From NCBI GenBank assembly GCA_946221035.1, contig CAMIME010000007.1, positions 4,180 through 68,179 on the forward strand: 64,000 nucleotides of DNA. The letters are read 5' to 3'. The position numbers and the translations under genes were made by a program. Below, one piece after another: positions 34,829-44,715 of this stretch (its first letter is position 1; every line of letters starts with the position of its first letter). Below the pieces are notes generated by a model. The model did no database searches and was not told where the DNA came from. It saw only the letters and a list, made by a program, of their open reading frames with translations. The DNA comes from an uncultured Campylobacter sp. Its GTDB lineage: Bacteria; Actinomycetota; Actinomycetes; Mycobacteriales; Mycobacteriaceae.

Positions 34829-34847
34829 TTCCGCCGGAGCAGCGCCC

Positions 34848-34887
34848 CCGCCGCCACCCAAGTTTCGGGTGGCGGCGGTTTTCCTTA
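34848..34887 (+). terminator. Intrinsic terminator after hpf
   Basis: Perfect 12-bp stem CCGCCGCCACCC / GGGTGGCGGCGG, loop AAGTTTC, followed by TTTTCCTTA. Confidence 0.92.
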
Positions 34888-34981
34888 GAAAGGGTGGCTT
34901 CCGAAGTGATTGCAGGGTCCCATGGTGGGCGTGCGTACAATGGCCCGTTGTTAGAGCAATCGCGATGCAAAGGATCACACC

Positions 34982-37536
<2,555 letters not shown>

Positions 37537-37540
<4 letters not shown>

Positions 37541-37920
37541 AGCACCTTAAAGGAAACGAGTTTTCCGCCCTGGATCCGCGCGGCGTAGCCGAGGCGTTTG
37601 CCTCCTACCTCCACACTGCCGAAGAATTCTCCGCCCTCGCGGGCGTGGCACGAGATGACGCGCACGGCTCCGGGGCGTTTCCTTTTTGGCCGGGCACGCT
37701 GCTGCGCCCGGATATGCGCGCGGACGGCGGGGACGCACACGGCGGCGACCGCCCCGGCGTTGACGCCGCCGAGCGCAGCCTCGAGCGCGTGGAAAAGCAG
37801 CGGTTCCATCCCCCGCGGGAGCGCCCCCGCGCGCGGAGAGGCGGTGGCCCCGACGCCCCCTGCGCCGGGGCGCGGGGCGAGAAGTTCAATGTGCTGGTGG
37901 CCTGGTGCGGCGACGTACAT
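37537..37920 (-). CDS. Rv3235-family protein
   Basis: A 127-residue protein from ATG 37920, with GGGAGGA about 11 nt upstream. The Ala/Pro/Arg-rich N-terminal half is poorly conserved. The C-terminal half ([21 protein letters not shown] and [15 protein letters not shown]) has the compact beta-rich layout of the Rv3235 family found beside secA1. Function unknown. It overlaps the secA1 stop by CTAG. Confidence 0.7.
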
Positions 37921-38049
37921 GAAGTGGTGTTCCTCCCTTCGTGGGGAGGACGGGCGCGGTGCGGGGTAGGTATCATTGTCCCCATTCACGTCTGATCTGG
38001 GAAGAGCGTGCACACTGAAGTGTGCAACCAACCGATGAAAGAGGGCCAC

Positions 38050-38463
38050 GTGCAGGGATTGATCTTGGATTACGCAGGGGTGCTTGACACAGGCGCGGAA
38101 GACCAGCGGCGGTGGCAAGAGCTCGTCGAGGCGGTGCGGGCGAAGGGTATCGGGGTCGCGATTTTGTCGAACGAGTCCGCCGAGGGCGCTACCGCGGATG
38201 CAATCCGGGAGTGGGAGTTCCGTGGGGATGTTGACGCTGTGGTGCTTTCCGGCGAGATCGGCGCGGAGAAGCCGGAGCGCGAGGCGTTCCAGGCGGCCGC
38301 AGATGCGCTCGGCCAACCGCTGTCGGACACGGTGATGATCGACGATGACATTATGAACATCCGCGCGGCCGTCGAGTACGGCATGATCGGCATCCTGCAC
38401 ACGGCGTTCGAGCGCACGGCGGTGGAGATCCAGTCGCTGTTTGACATCAAGGGCGAGTTCTAG
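38050..38463 (+). CDS. HAD-superfamily protein with altered first motif
   Basis: A 137-residue small HAD protein: motif I ILDYAGVLDT, motif II AILSNESAEG, motif III GAEKPEREAFQAA, motif IV DTVMIDDDIMNIRAA. The second motif I Asp (acid/base) is Ala9, so phosphatase activity may be reduced. I take the GTG at 38050 with AGAGG upstream; the ATG at 38035 is possible. The stop overlaps the next start (TAGTG). Confidence 0.78.
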   Translation: MQGLILDYAGVLDTGAEDQRRWQELVEAVRAKGIGVAILSNESAEGATADAIREWEFRGDVDAVVLSGEIGAEKPEREAFQAAADALGQPLSDTVMIDDDIMNIRAAVEYGMIGILHTAFERTAVEIQSLFDIKGEF

Positions 38464-38957
38464 TGCGGGTCTACATCCCCGCGACGTTCGGTATGCTCAC
38501 ATCGTTGCAGGATGACGGGCTGATTCACGCGCGCAGCGGGTGGGGGTTCGCCGCCACCAAGGCGTTGCACGACTTTTTCACCTCGGGCGACGAGGAGGAA
38601 ATTGAGGCGGTGGCGTTCGATGACGCGGCGTTGGCGTCGATACGCTTGCTTGCGATCGGGGACGAGGAGCGCTTCCCACACCGCCGTGTGGTGATCTCCG
38701 CCGACGTCACCGCGACCGAGGAGCCCGAGATGGGCGAATCGGTGGTGAAGCTCGCGGGGCCAGTGGAGCTGGAGCAGGTGGCGGCGATCCACGTAGATAT
38801 CGCGGAAGCCGAGGAGGCGACTGCGAAGGCGATCGAGGTCATCGACGCCGCAGATTTGGGCGATGAGGACGCGGAGCTTGCCGTGGGCGATGCCCAGGAC
38901 TACTACATGGCGTTTTATGACCCGAGTGAGTTAGCGTTCCTCGTCGAGCTGCTTTAG
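38463..38957 (+). CDS. DUF6912 protein
   Basis: A 164-residue acidic protein starting MRVYIPATFGMLTSLQDDG, matching the Rv3231c-type family. No catalytic motif is visible. It is translationally coupled to the HAD gene and overlaps convergent rsgA by 27 bp. Confidence 0.8.
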   Translation: MRVYIPATFGMLTSLQDDGLIHARSGWGFAATKALHDFFTSGDEEEIEAVAFDDAALASIRLLAIGDEERFPHRRVVISADVTATEEPEMGESVVKLAGPVELEQVAAIHVDIAEAEEATAKAIEVIDAADLGDEDAELAVGDAQDYYMAFYDPSELAFLVELL

Positions 38958-39965
38958 CTCCCACTCGTTGTTGGCGTGCAACGCCTCGAGCAGGCCCCGC
39001 ACCGCCATGGCGCGCCGGCCGACGGGGGAGGAGGTGTCGAGCTCGTCCCACGCGCACTCGGGGTCCGCGGGTGGCCCGAGGTGGGTGCAGCCGCGCGGGC
39101 ACTGCTCGGCGGCCTGCGCCAGATCCGGGAACACCTCCACGATTTCCTCCGGGGAGACGTGGGCGAGGCCGAAGGAGCGGATGCCCGGAGTATCGATGAC
39201 CCAGCCCCCGCCGGGCAGCTCGAAGGCCACGGACTGGGTCGAGGTGTGGCGGCCCTTGCCCACCCCCGACACCTCGCCGGTTTCGCGCTGGGCATCGGGG
39301 ACGATGCGGTTAACCAGGGTCGATTTGCCCACCCCTGAGTGGCCGATGAGCGCAGAGACGCGCCCGGAGATCCGCTCCTTGAGCGCCTCGACGCCGTCGT
39401 CCACGCCGGTGCGCAGCACTGCCACCCCCATGTCGGCGAGCTCGCGTTCGAAGTCGGTGGGGTCGGCCAAATCGGACTTGGTCACGCACACGACCGGGGT
39501 CACGCCGCCGACGAACGCGGCTATGAGAGCGCGTTCGACGAACCCCGTCCGTGGCGGCGGATCGGCGGCGGCGACGACAATGAGCAGCAGTTGCGCGTTG
39601 GCCACGATGATGCGTTCGTAGGGGTCGGTGTCGTCGGCGGTCCTGCGCAGCACCGAGGAGCGGTCCTCCCGTTTCACAATCCTGGCCAGTGTGTCTTTCG
39701 CGCCGGAGGTGTCGCCGACTACGCCGACGCGGTCACCTACCTCGATTGAGACCCGCTTCAGGTCGCGGGCGCGCGTGCACTGCACCCTGGCGCCGGAGGT
39801 GTCCAGAACGACGCCCCAGCGGCCGCGGTCTTTGGTCACCACCATCCCGAATTCCGCGTCCTCGTACGCGGGGCGGTTCTTTGACCTGGGCCGCTTCGAC
39901 TTGCCCGGGCGGGTGCGAACATCAGACTCGTCGAATTCGCTGTAGCTGCTGAAGGAACGCCCCAT
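38931..39965 (-). CDS. rsgA: Ribosome small-subunit GTPase RsgA
   Basis: A 344-residue circularly permuted GTPase that helps 30S maturation. An OB-fold is followed by G4 VTKSD, then G1 IGHSGVGKSTL near residue 206, G3 DTPG near 257, and a zinc knuckle CPRGCTHLGPPADPEC near 287-303. A basic N-terminal extension (GKSKRPRSKNRP) is typical of actinobacteria. Its ATG overlaps the aroA stop (TAATG), so the two form an operon with aroA first. Confidence 0.95.
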   Translation of the reverse strand: MGRSFSSYSEFDESDVRTRPGKSKRPRSKNRPAYEDAEFGMVVTKDRGRWGVVLDTSGARVQCTRARDLKRVSIEVGDRVGVVGDTSGAKDTLARIVKREDRSSVLRRTADDTDPYERIIVANAQLLLIVVAAADPPPRTGFVERALIAAFVGGVTPVVCVTKSDLADPTDFERELADMGVAVLRTGVDDGVEALKERISGRVSALIGHSGVGKSTLVNRIVPDAQRETGEVSGVGKGRHTSTQSVAFELPGGGWVIDTPGIRSFGLAHVSPEEIVEVFPDLAQAAEQCPRGCTHLGPPADPECAWDELDTSSPVGRRAMAVRGLLEALHANNEWELKQLDEER

Positions 39966-41236
39966 TACCCGCGCACCATCTCCGTCCACATCTCGTCGAA
40001 CCCGGGAAGCGTCTTTGCGGTGGTGCCGATGTTTTCCACCTGCACGCCCTCGGTGGTCAGGCCGATGATGGCGCCTGCGGTGGCCATCCGGTGGTCGTCG
40101 TAGCTGCGCCAGGTGCCGCCGCGGAGGGGGGAGGGGTGGATGCGCAGGCCGTCGCCAAGCTCCTCGCACTTGCCGCCGAGGTTGTTGATCTCCGCGGTCA
40201 GCGCGGCGAGGCGGTCCGTCTCGTGGCCGCGCAGGTGCGCAATGCCCGTCAGTTCGGTGACCGAGTTTGCCTGGGTGGCCAGCGCCGCCACCGTGGGGGT
40301 GAGCTCGCCGATATCCCCCATGTCCAGCCGGATGCCCTCCAGGCGTCCCGGTTGCGGGCCGCGCACCCGCAGTTCGTACTCCGCGCCCATGGCGACGAGT
40401 TCGACGTCGCACCCCATCCGCTCCAGAATCGTCTGGATCACCGCGCCCGGCTGGGTCGTGCGGGTAGGCCAGCGCGGGATGCGCACCTCGCCGCCGGTCA
40501 CCGCAGCAGCGGCGAGGAAGGGCGAGGCGTTGGACAAGTCGGGCTCAATGACCCATCGGTGGCCGCGAATCGGCTGGGGGTCCACGGTCCAGGTCTCGCG
40601 CCCGGCGGTGACCTCGACGCCGGCGTCGCGCAGCATGTCCACCGTCATTTCGATGTGCGGCATCGACGGAAGCGAGGCGCCGGTATGACGCACCGTGACC
40701 CCACGCTCGAACCTGGGGGCGGCAAGCAGCAGACCGGAGACGAACTGGGAGGATGCGGACGCGTCGATGTCCACCGGCCCGCCTTCGGCACCGCCCGCGC
40801 CGTGGACGGTAAACGGCAGCGCATCACCCGCCACGCTCACGCCGAGAGTGCGAAGGGCACCCAGTATGGCGGCCATGGGCCGGTTGCGTGCGTGCGGGTC
40901 GCCGTCGAAAAGCACGGGCCCCTGCGCGAACGCGGCAACCGGCGGCACGAATCGCATCACCGTGCCCGCAAGCCCGCAATCCACCTCGGCGCCGTGGAGT
41001 TCGCCCGGGGTGACGCGAAGCTCGTCACCGTCGCGCTCGATGGTGGTGCCCATCGCCTTCAAGGCGGCCTCCATGAGATCCGTGTCGCGCGAGCGCAGGG
41101 CGCCGACGATGGTGGAGGGGCCCTCCGCGAGCGCCGCGAGGATGTACGCGCGGTTCGTCATCGACTTCGACCCCGGCACCTCCTGTGTGTGGGTGATCGG
41201 GGTCGGGCAATACGGTGCGGGCCAAGGGAGCGTCAT
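39965..41236 (-). CDS. aroA: 5-enolpyruvylshikimate-3-phosphate synthase
   Basis: A 423-residue EPSP synthase of the shikimate pathway. Motifs: [18 protein letters not shown] (residues 17-34), [30 protein letters not shown], and [17 protein letters not shown] near the C-terminus. The ATG at 41236 is preceded on its strand by TATTAT and 6 nt, so it is probably leaderless. Only 19 bp separate it from the divergent SRAP gene. Confidence 0.95.
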   Translation of the reverse strand: MTLPWPAPYCPTPITHTQEVPGSKSMTNRAYILAALAEGPSTIVGALRSRDTDLMEAALKAMGTTIERDGDELRVTPGELHGAEVDCGLAGTVMRFVPPVAAFAQGPVLFDGDPHARNRPMAAILGALRTLGVSVAGDALPFTVHGAGGAEGGPVDIDASASSQFVSGLLLAAPRFERGVTVRHTGASLPSMPHIEMTVDMLRDAGVEVTAGRETWTVDPQPIRGHRWVIEPDLSNASPFLAAAAVTGGEVRIPRWPTRTTQPGAVIQTILERMGCDVELVAMGAEYELRVRGPQPGRLEGIRLDMGDIGELTPTVAALATQANSVTELTGIAHLRGHETDRLAALTAEINNLGGKCEELGDGLRIHPSPLRGGTWRSYDDHRMATAGAIIGLTTEGVQVENIGTTAKTLPGFDEMWTEMVRG

Positions 41237-41241
41237 GCGTT

Positions 41242-41248
41242 CATAATA
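41242..41248. promoter_or_regulatory. Two-sided -10 element shared by aroA and SRAP
   Basis: Plus strand CATAAT (41242-41247) is 8 nt before the SRAP ATG. Minus strand TATTAT (41248-41243) is 6 nt before the aroA ATG. Both start codons flank one 19-bp intergenic region, so the two transcripts would be leaderless and their polymerase footprints mutually exclusive. Confidence 0.6.
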
Positions 41249-41255
41249 GAGGTTT

Positions 41256-41972
41256 ATGTGCGGACGCTTTGTGCTCTTTACCTCCGGCCAGGACCTCATC
41301 GACGAGGTGGGTCTGCTTCCCGGCATCACCACCGTCGACGCGCCCGACGGCACCCCGCCGCCGCGCTACAACATCGCGCCCACGCAACAGGTGCCGCTGA
41401 TCAGGATTGCAAACGGCTCCGCGCGCATCGACGCCGCACGTTGGGGCCTTCTCCCCACCTGGAAGAAAGACGAAACCGGCCCACCTCTATTCAACGCGCG
41501 CGGCGAGACGGTGGCGGAAAAGCCCTCCTTCCGCAGCGCGTTCAAGGCGCGCCGGGGGCTCATGGTGCTCGACGGCTACTACGAGTGGAAGCAGAACGAA
41601 TCGGGCAAACAGCCCTACTTCGTGCGGCCCACCGACGGGCTGCTCTACGCAGCAGCACTCTGGGACACAGGGCTCGACCGCTTATCGACGACCATGGTCA
41701 CCACCGACGCCACCGAGAACATGGCGTGGCTCCACCACCGCCTGCCCCTATTCCTGCGCCGCGACGAAATCCGGCAGTGGGTGGAGGGCACACCGGAGGA
41801 AGCGCTGGATCTCGTGCACCCGTCGCGGGTGGCCGAGACATTTCAGTGGACCGAGGCTGCCCAGGAGGTGGGCAACGTGCGAAACGACTACGCCGCGCTG
41901 ATGGGCGCGAACGTCGCGCCGGTGAGCCTGGCCAAGTCAGAGGGGGAAAGCTGCGCCGATAGGCCACGCTGA
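41256..41972 (+). CDS. SOS-response-associated peptidase (SRAP/YedK-HMCES family)
   Basis: A 238-residue SRAP protein. Catalytic Cys2 is exposed after Met removal (MCGRFVLF) and forms a covalent link with abasic sites in single-stranded [35 protein letters not shown] (active-site Glu) and LHHRLPLFL (active-site His) are all present. Leaderless start. Its last 85 bp overlap ybaK on the other strand. Confidence 0.94.
   Translation: MCGRFVLFTSGQDLIDEVGLLPGITTVDAPDGTPPPRYNIAPTQQVPLIRIANGSARIDAARWGLLPTWKKDETGPPLFNARGETVAEKPSFRSAFKARRGLMVLDGYYEWKQNESGKQPYFVRPTDGLLYAAALWDTGLDRLSTTMVTTDATENMAWLHHRLPLFLRRDEIRQWVEGTPEEALDLVHPSRVAETFQWTEAAQEVGNVRNDYAALMGANVAPVSLAKSEGESCADRPR
41680..41690 (-). repeat. 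Dispersed 11-bp word, copy 11
   Basis: GCTTATCGACG in the SRAP gene in another frame (Arg-Leu-Ser-Thr), so the word is not tied to Leu-Ile-Asp. Confidence 0.85.
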
Positions 41973-42352
41973 CCGGCGGAGACGGTGATGGCGGGGAGGG
42001 TGGCCACGGAGTCGTCGATAAGCGTGGGCAGTGTTTGCAGGGTGCCCAGCGGCGAGATGCCACCGACGACGTAGCCGGTGGCGCGCTGTGCCTTGGCGGG
42101 GTCGGCCATCTCCGCGCGCTTCCAGCCCAGTGCCTTCGCCGCGGCCTTGAGCGAGAGGTGGCCGGCGACGGGGACGCAGCAGATGGCGAGGTCACGCTCG
42201 TGCGCGATGACAAGGGTTTTCAGCATCGCGGCGGGGTCGAGCTCGAGCTCGATTGCGGCGTGCTCGCCGAAATGGTCCTGGCTGGGGGAGTAGGTGAGCA
42301 CCTCATGCGGGGTATCCGTCAGCGCCTCAAGGGCGCGGGTTTTTGCTGCCAT
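41888..42352 (-). CDS. ybaK: YbaK/Cys-tRNA(Pro) deacylase family
   Basis: A 154-residue YbaK-type editing protein that hydrolyses mischarged Cys-tRNA(Pro). It has KTLVIAHERD, CCVPVAGHLSLKAAAKALG, RATGYVVGGISPLG and the [18 protein letters not shown]-terminal block; the catalytic Lys in MLKTL is present. The ATG at 42352 gives normal length. It is divergent from sigH with a 34-bp gap. Confidence 0.9.
   Translation of the reverse strand: MAAKTRALEALTDTPHEVLTYSPSQDHFGEHAAIELELDPAAMLKTLVIAHERDLAICCVPVAGHLSLKAAAKALGWKRAEMADPAKAQRATGYVVGGISPLGTLQTLPTLIDDSVATLPAITVSAGQRGLSAQLSPSDLARLTGATFAPISAA
42013..42023 (+). repeat. Dispersed 11-bp word, copy 12
   Basis: CGTCGATAAGC in ybaK (Leu-Ile-Asp-Asp on the gene strand), preceded by ACGGAGT. 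It is 333 bp from copy 11 and inverted to it. Confidence 0.85.
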
Positions 42353-42373
42353 GGGCCTATCGTAGGCGTGACC

Positions 42374-42379
42374 TACAAT
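42374..42379 (+). promoter_or_regulatory. -10 box of leaderless sigH
   Basis: TACAAT, 7 nt before the sigH ATG at 42387; the upstream in-frame ATG at 42378 falls within this box. Confidence 0.5.
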
Positions 42380-42386
42380 GGCGGGC

Positions 42387-43028
42387 ATGCCCGAAACTGT
42401 GCCCGATGCAGACCTGAAGACGCGCTTCACCGAGGACGCGATGCCGCTGCTGGACCAGCTCTACGGGGGCGCGCTGCGGATGACGCGCAACCCCCAAGAT
42501 GCCGAAGACCTTGTGCAGGAGACCTACCTGAAGGCGTACAAGTCGTTCGACAGCTTCACACCCGGCACGAACTTGAAGGCGTGGCTGTACCGGATCATGA
42601 CCAACACCTACATCAACTCCTACCGCAAGAAGCAGCGCCGGCCGCTGGTGACGTCGGCGGATGAAGTGACCGATAGCCAGCTCTACACGTCGAGCTCCCA
42701 CGACTCGACCGGGCTCGAGTCGGCAGAGGTGGAGGCGCTGAAAGGCATGCCGAACTCGCGGATTTCGGAGGCGCTTAACGCGTTGAACGAGGACTACCGC
42801 ATGGTGGTCTACTACGCCGACGTGGAGGGGCTGGCCTACAAGGAGATCGCGGAAGTGATGGAGATTCCGCTCGGCACAGTCATGAGCCGGCTGCACCGGG
42901 GAAGAAAACAGCTGCGCCAAGAGTTGAAAGATGTGGCAAAAGAGAGCGGAATCGGTCTCGACCACGCTGATATGCAACAGGACATGCAGGACAACACGCA
43001 GGAATCTGACGCGCAGGAGGGCAAGTAA
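42387..43028 (+). CDS. sigH: ECF sigma factor SigH
   Basis: A 213-residue ECF sigma factor. Region 2 contains [20 protein letters not shown] and region 4 contains [20 protein letters not shown] then [14 protein letters not shown]. SigH drives the thiol-oxidative and heat stress regulon. The anti-sigma gene rshA overlaps its stop (TAATG), so they are coupled. Confidence 0.95.
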   Translation: MPETVPDADLKTRFTEDAMPLLDQLYGGALRMTRNPQDAEDLVQETYLKAYKSFDSFTPGTNLKAWLYRIMTNTYINSYRKKQRRPLVTSADEVTDSQLYTSSSHDSTGLESAEVEALKGMPNSRISEALNALNEDYRMVVYYADVEGLAYKEIAEVMEIPLGTVMSRLHRGRKQLRQELKDVAKESGIGLDHADMQQDMQDNTQESDAQEGK

Positions 43029-43324
43029 TGGTTGCCGGGCACGAGCACACGCACGATCACGATCACGGTGGGGACGCGAGCCAGGACGAGACTCAGCGCC
43101 TGCTGTGTGAACTGTTTGACCCCGCAACCTCCCAGCAGCGGCGCGAGGAGATCCGCGGCACCCTCTCCGGCTGCCCGCACTGCCGGGACCGGATTGAGTC
43201 GGAGCGGGCGGTGAGGGCGATCGTCCGGGATTGTTGTCGGCCCGCGAGCGCGCCGGAACCGTTGCGCCAGCGCATTATCACCTCTATTACGTACAGCTCG
43301 TACACCGAGGTCCGCTACCGATAA
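43028..43324 (+). CDS. rshA: Anti-sigma factor RshA (ZAS family, altered zinc motif)
   Basis: A 98-residue redox-sensitive anti-sigma factor. It has Cys27 and the CPHC pair (Cys49, Cys52), then DCCRPASAPEPLRQRI, collinear with M. tuberculosis RshA. The ZAS histidine four residues before the first CxxC Cys is Thr45 here (GTLSGC versus HLxxC). The N-terminus is His-rich (HEHTHDHDHGGD), and His51 lies inside the CxxC, so zinc ligation may be rewired. Followed by a strong terminator. Confidence 0.9.
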   Translation: MVAGHEHTHDHDHGGDASQDETQRLLCELFDPATSQQRREEIRGTLSGCPHCRDRIESERAVRAIVRDCCRPASAPEPLRQRIITSITYSSYTEVRYR

Positions 43325-43325
43325 G

Positions 43326-43363
43326 AAAACGGCGCCCACCACACGTTTGGTGGGCGCCGTTTT
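43326..43363. terminator. Bidirectional terminator between rshA and bL37 gene
   Basis: Perfect 16-bp stem AAAACGGCGCCCACCA / TGGTGGGCGCCGTTTT, 6-nt loop. T-runs exist on both strands, serving rshA (+) and the bL37 gene (-). Confidence 0.93.
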
Positions 43364-43383
43364 CGCGCTTGAGCGGAAAGTGC

Positions 43384-43458
43384 TTAAGAGTTAGGACGCT
43401 TACCGCGGTTTGCGCTCTTCTTACGACGGTCCTTGCGCTTGCGACCACGCTTGCTCAT
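43384..43458 (-). CDS. Ribosomal protein bL37 (24 aa)
   Basis: A 24-residue, very basic peptide beginning MSKRGRKRKDRRKK and ending NRGKRPNS, close to the actinobacterial large-subunit protein bL37. The mycobacterial form starts MAKRGRKKRDRK and ends HGKRPNA. A perfect AAGGAGGA lies 5 nt before the ATG. It is located between the shared terminator and whiB1. Confidence 0.9.
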   Translation of the reverse strand: MSKRGRKRKDRRKKSANRGKRPNS

Positions 43459-43483
43459 GGGTCCTCCTTAATACGGGATGTTC

Positions 43484-43524
43484 GAAAACTACAGTCAGGT
43501 AACTGTATCGCCCGGCAGGCCGGG
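43484..43524 (-). terminator. Probable terminator of whiB1
   Basis: On the minus strand a hairpin CCCGGC-CT-GCCGGG is followed by TACAGT-TACCTG-ACTGTA and then GTTTTC. It begins 8 bp after the whiB1 stop. Confidence 0.6.
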
Positions 43525-43532
43525 GGACGTAA

Positions 43533-43796
43533 TTAGGCGGAGAGGCGAGCGCGGTTGCGGGCGCGTGCCTTGTTGCGGCGCTTCAAGGCGCGGCGCTCTT
43601 CCTCGGACAGGCCGCCCCACACGCCGGCGTCCTGGCCGGTCTCAAGTGCCCACTTCAGGCACTGGGAGGTAACGGGGCAGCGGTTGCACACCAGCTTGGC
43701 CTGCGCGATCTGGGACAGGGCGGGGCCGGAGTTGCCCACGGGGAAGAACAGTTCCGGGTCTTCGTCGCGGCAAATTGCTTCGTGGCGCCAATCCAT
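43533..43796 (-). CDS. whiB1: WhiB1-family iron-sulfur regulator
   Basis: An 87-residue WhiB1-type protein (MDWRHEAICRDEDPELFFPV). Cluster cysteines are 9, 37, 40 and 46; turn GVWGGLSEEER; basic DNA-binding tail KRRNKARARNRAR. WhiB1 is an NO-responsive essential regulator in mycobacteria that binds SigA. AAGGAG lies upstream of the ATG at 43796. Confidence 0.95.
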   Translation of the reverse strand: MDWRHEAICRDEDPELFFPVGNSGPALSQIAQAKLVCNRCPVTSQCLKWALETGQDAGVWGGLSEEERRALKRRNKARARNRARLSA

Positions 43797-44268
43797 GGTG
43801 GTAAGTCTCCTTCGGTGTCGGTACAACACGCGTGAACGCTAAACGCCCCGCGCAGGTGGGGTAACTCTCTTTCGTGCGCACCACATCACCGCTCATTTGG
43901 TGTGAACGGGTTGCAAACCAAGTTTGATTCCTGGTTCCGGGCGGTAGTTCTCGATGGCGACGAGACCCGTCTTCCGGTTTACCGGGCGTTAACCCCGTGG
44001 TGGCCTGGGGTTAAGGGCTGTGTAACCAGCCCGTTGTTTTTGCTACCCGAGAATGATGGCATGTCACCTGCTTTCGCGCTAGGGGTATGTGTCAAAATGT
44101 GACTCGAATCATATTGGCTTGCGTCGATGTGGGTGGCCGGCGGAGGGCACACGGATGCCCAGAGGTGCTGACGGAGTGCCCTCTGAACAGGGGTTTCTTA
44201 AGAATCTGAGCACGTCACACGAAGCAGGTCAAGGTCAAATCGTCTCTTGGCGGATACACTGTCTCGCC
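43797..44268. other. 472-bp non-coding region upstream of whiB1
   Basis: The longest gene-free stretch in the window. It holds the whiB1 promoter and leader (minus strand), a candidate small RNA with terminator (see 43989-44041) and the -10 of the membrane-protein gene (TACACT, about 44255-44260). No coding frame has family support or a ribosome site. Confidence 0.7.
43989..44041 (+). terminator. Double hairpin with T-run, possible 3' end of a small RNA
   Basis: Hairpin TTAACCCC (10-nt loop) GGGGTTAA (43989-44014) abuts GGGCTG-TGTAAC-CAGCCC (44015-44032), followed by GTTGTTTTT. No + strand protein gene ends here, so it may end a non-coding RNA starting somewhere in 43800-43980. Confidence 0.55.
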
Positions 44269-44715
44269 GTGAGTATTCAATCTTCCCCCGGATCAGTTCC
44301 CGCCGTCATGCGCTTCGGGGCGGTCGTCGTCCTTGTGCAATGCCTCGCGATGTTCGCCTACGCCGCATGGCTCATTGCCGCCACAATCATGGGCTCGGCG
44401 AGCGACTTGCAGTCGGATTCTGGGGCGACGCGCTACGTCAACATCGGCACCGCGGTGTTCCTCGCCATCGTCTTTGGTTTCGTGGCGTGGGCGGCGCTTG
44501 GCACGCTGCGCGGTACACCGCGCGCTGAGGGTGCGATCGTGCTCGTCGAGGCGATCTTGTGCGGTGTGGCGATCTACATGTTCCGGGGCGGCGCCGTCGG
44601 GCTCGGTGTGGTCACCGTGGCGTCAGCCGTGCTCGCGCTGGTGGGCATGTTCCACCCGCAGTCGCGCGAGTACAACGAGGCGCGCTACGAGGCGCGCAAG
44701 GCCAGGAGGGTGTAG
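44269..44715 (+). CDS. Small integral membrane protein
   Basis: A 148-residue protein with four predicted membrane helices (about residues 15-40, 58-80, 86-105, 107-126) and a basic C-terminal tail EARYEARKARRV. It matches the conserved membrane protein near whiB1/rhlE in corynebacteria. The GTG is leaderless, 8 nt after TACACT. Function unknown. Confidence 0.8.
   Translation: MSIQSSPGSVPAVMRFGAVVVLVQCLAMFAYAAWLIAATIMGSASDLQSDSGATRYVNIGTAVFLAIVFGFVAWAALGTLRGTPRAEGAIVLVEAILCGVAIYMFRGGAVGLGVVTVASAVLALVGMFHPQSREYNEARYEARKARRV

Noticed and set aside
43989..44041. 6C RNA
   Set aside because: The loops lack the two C6 tracts that define that family.
43902..44102. Small protein genes in the whiB1 upstream region
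   Set aside because: Frames of 60-70 codons without ribosome sites or recognisable composition, crossing strong hairpins.
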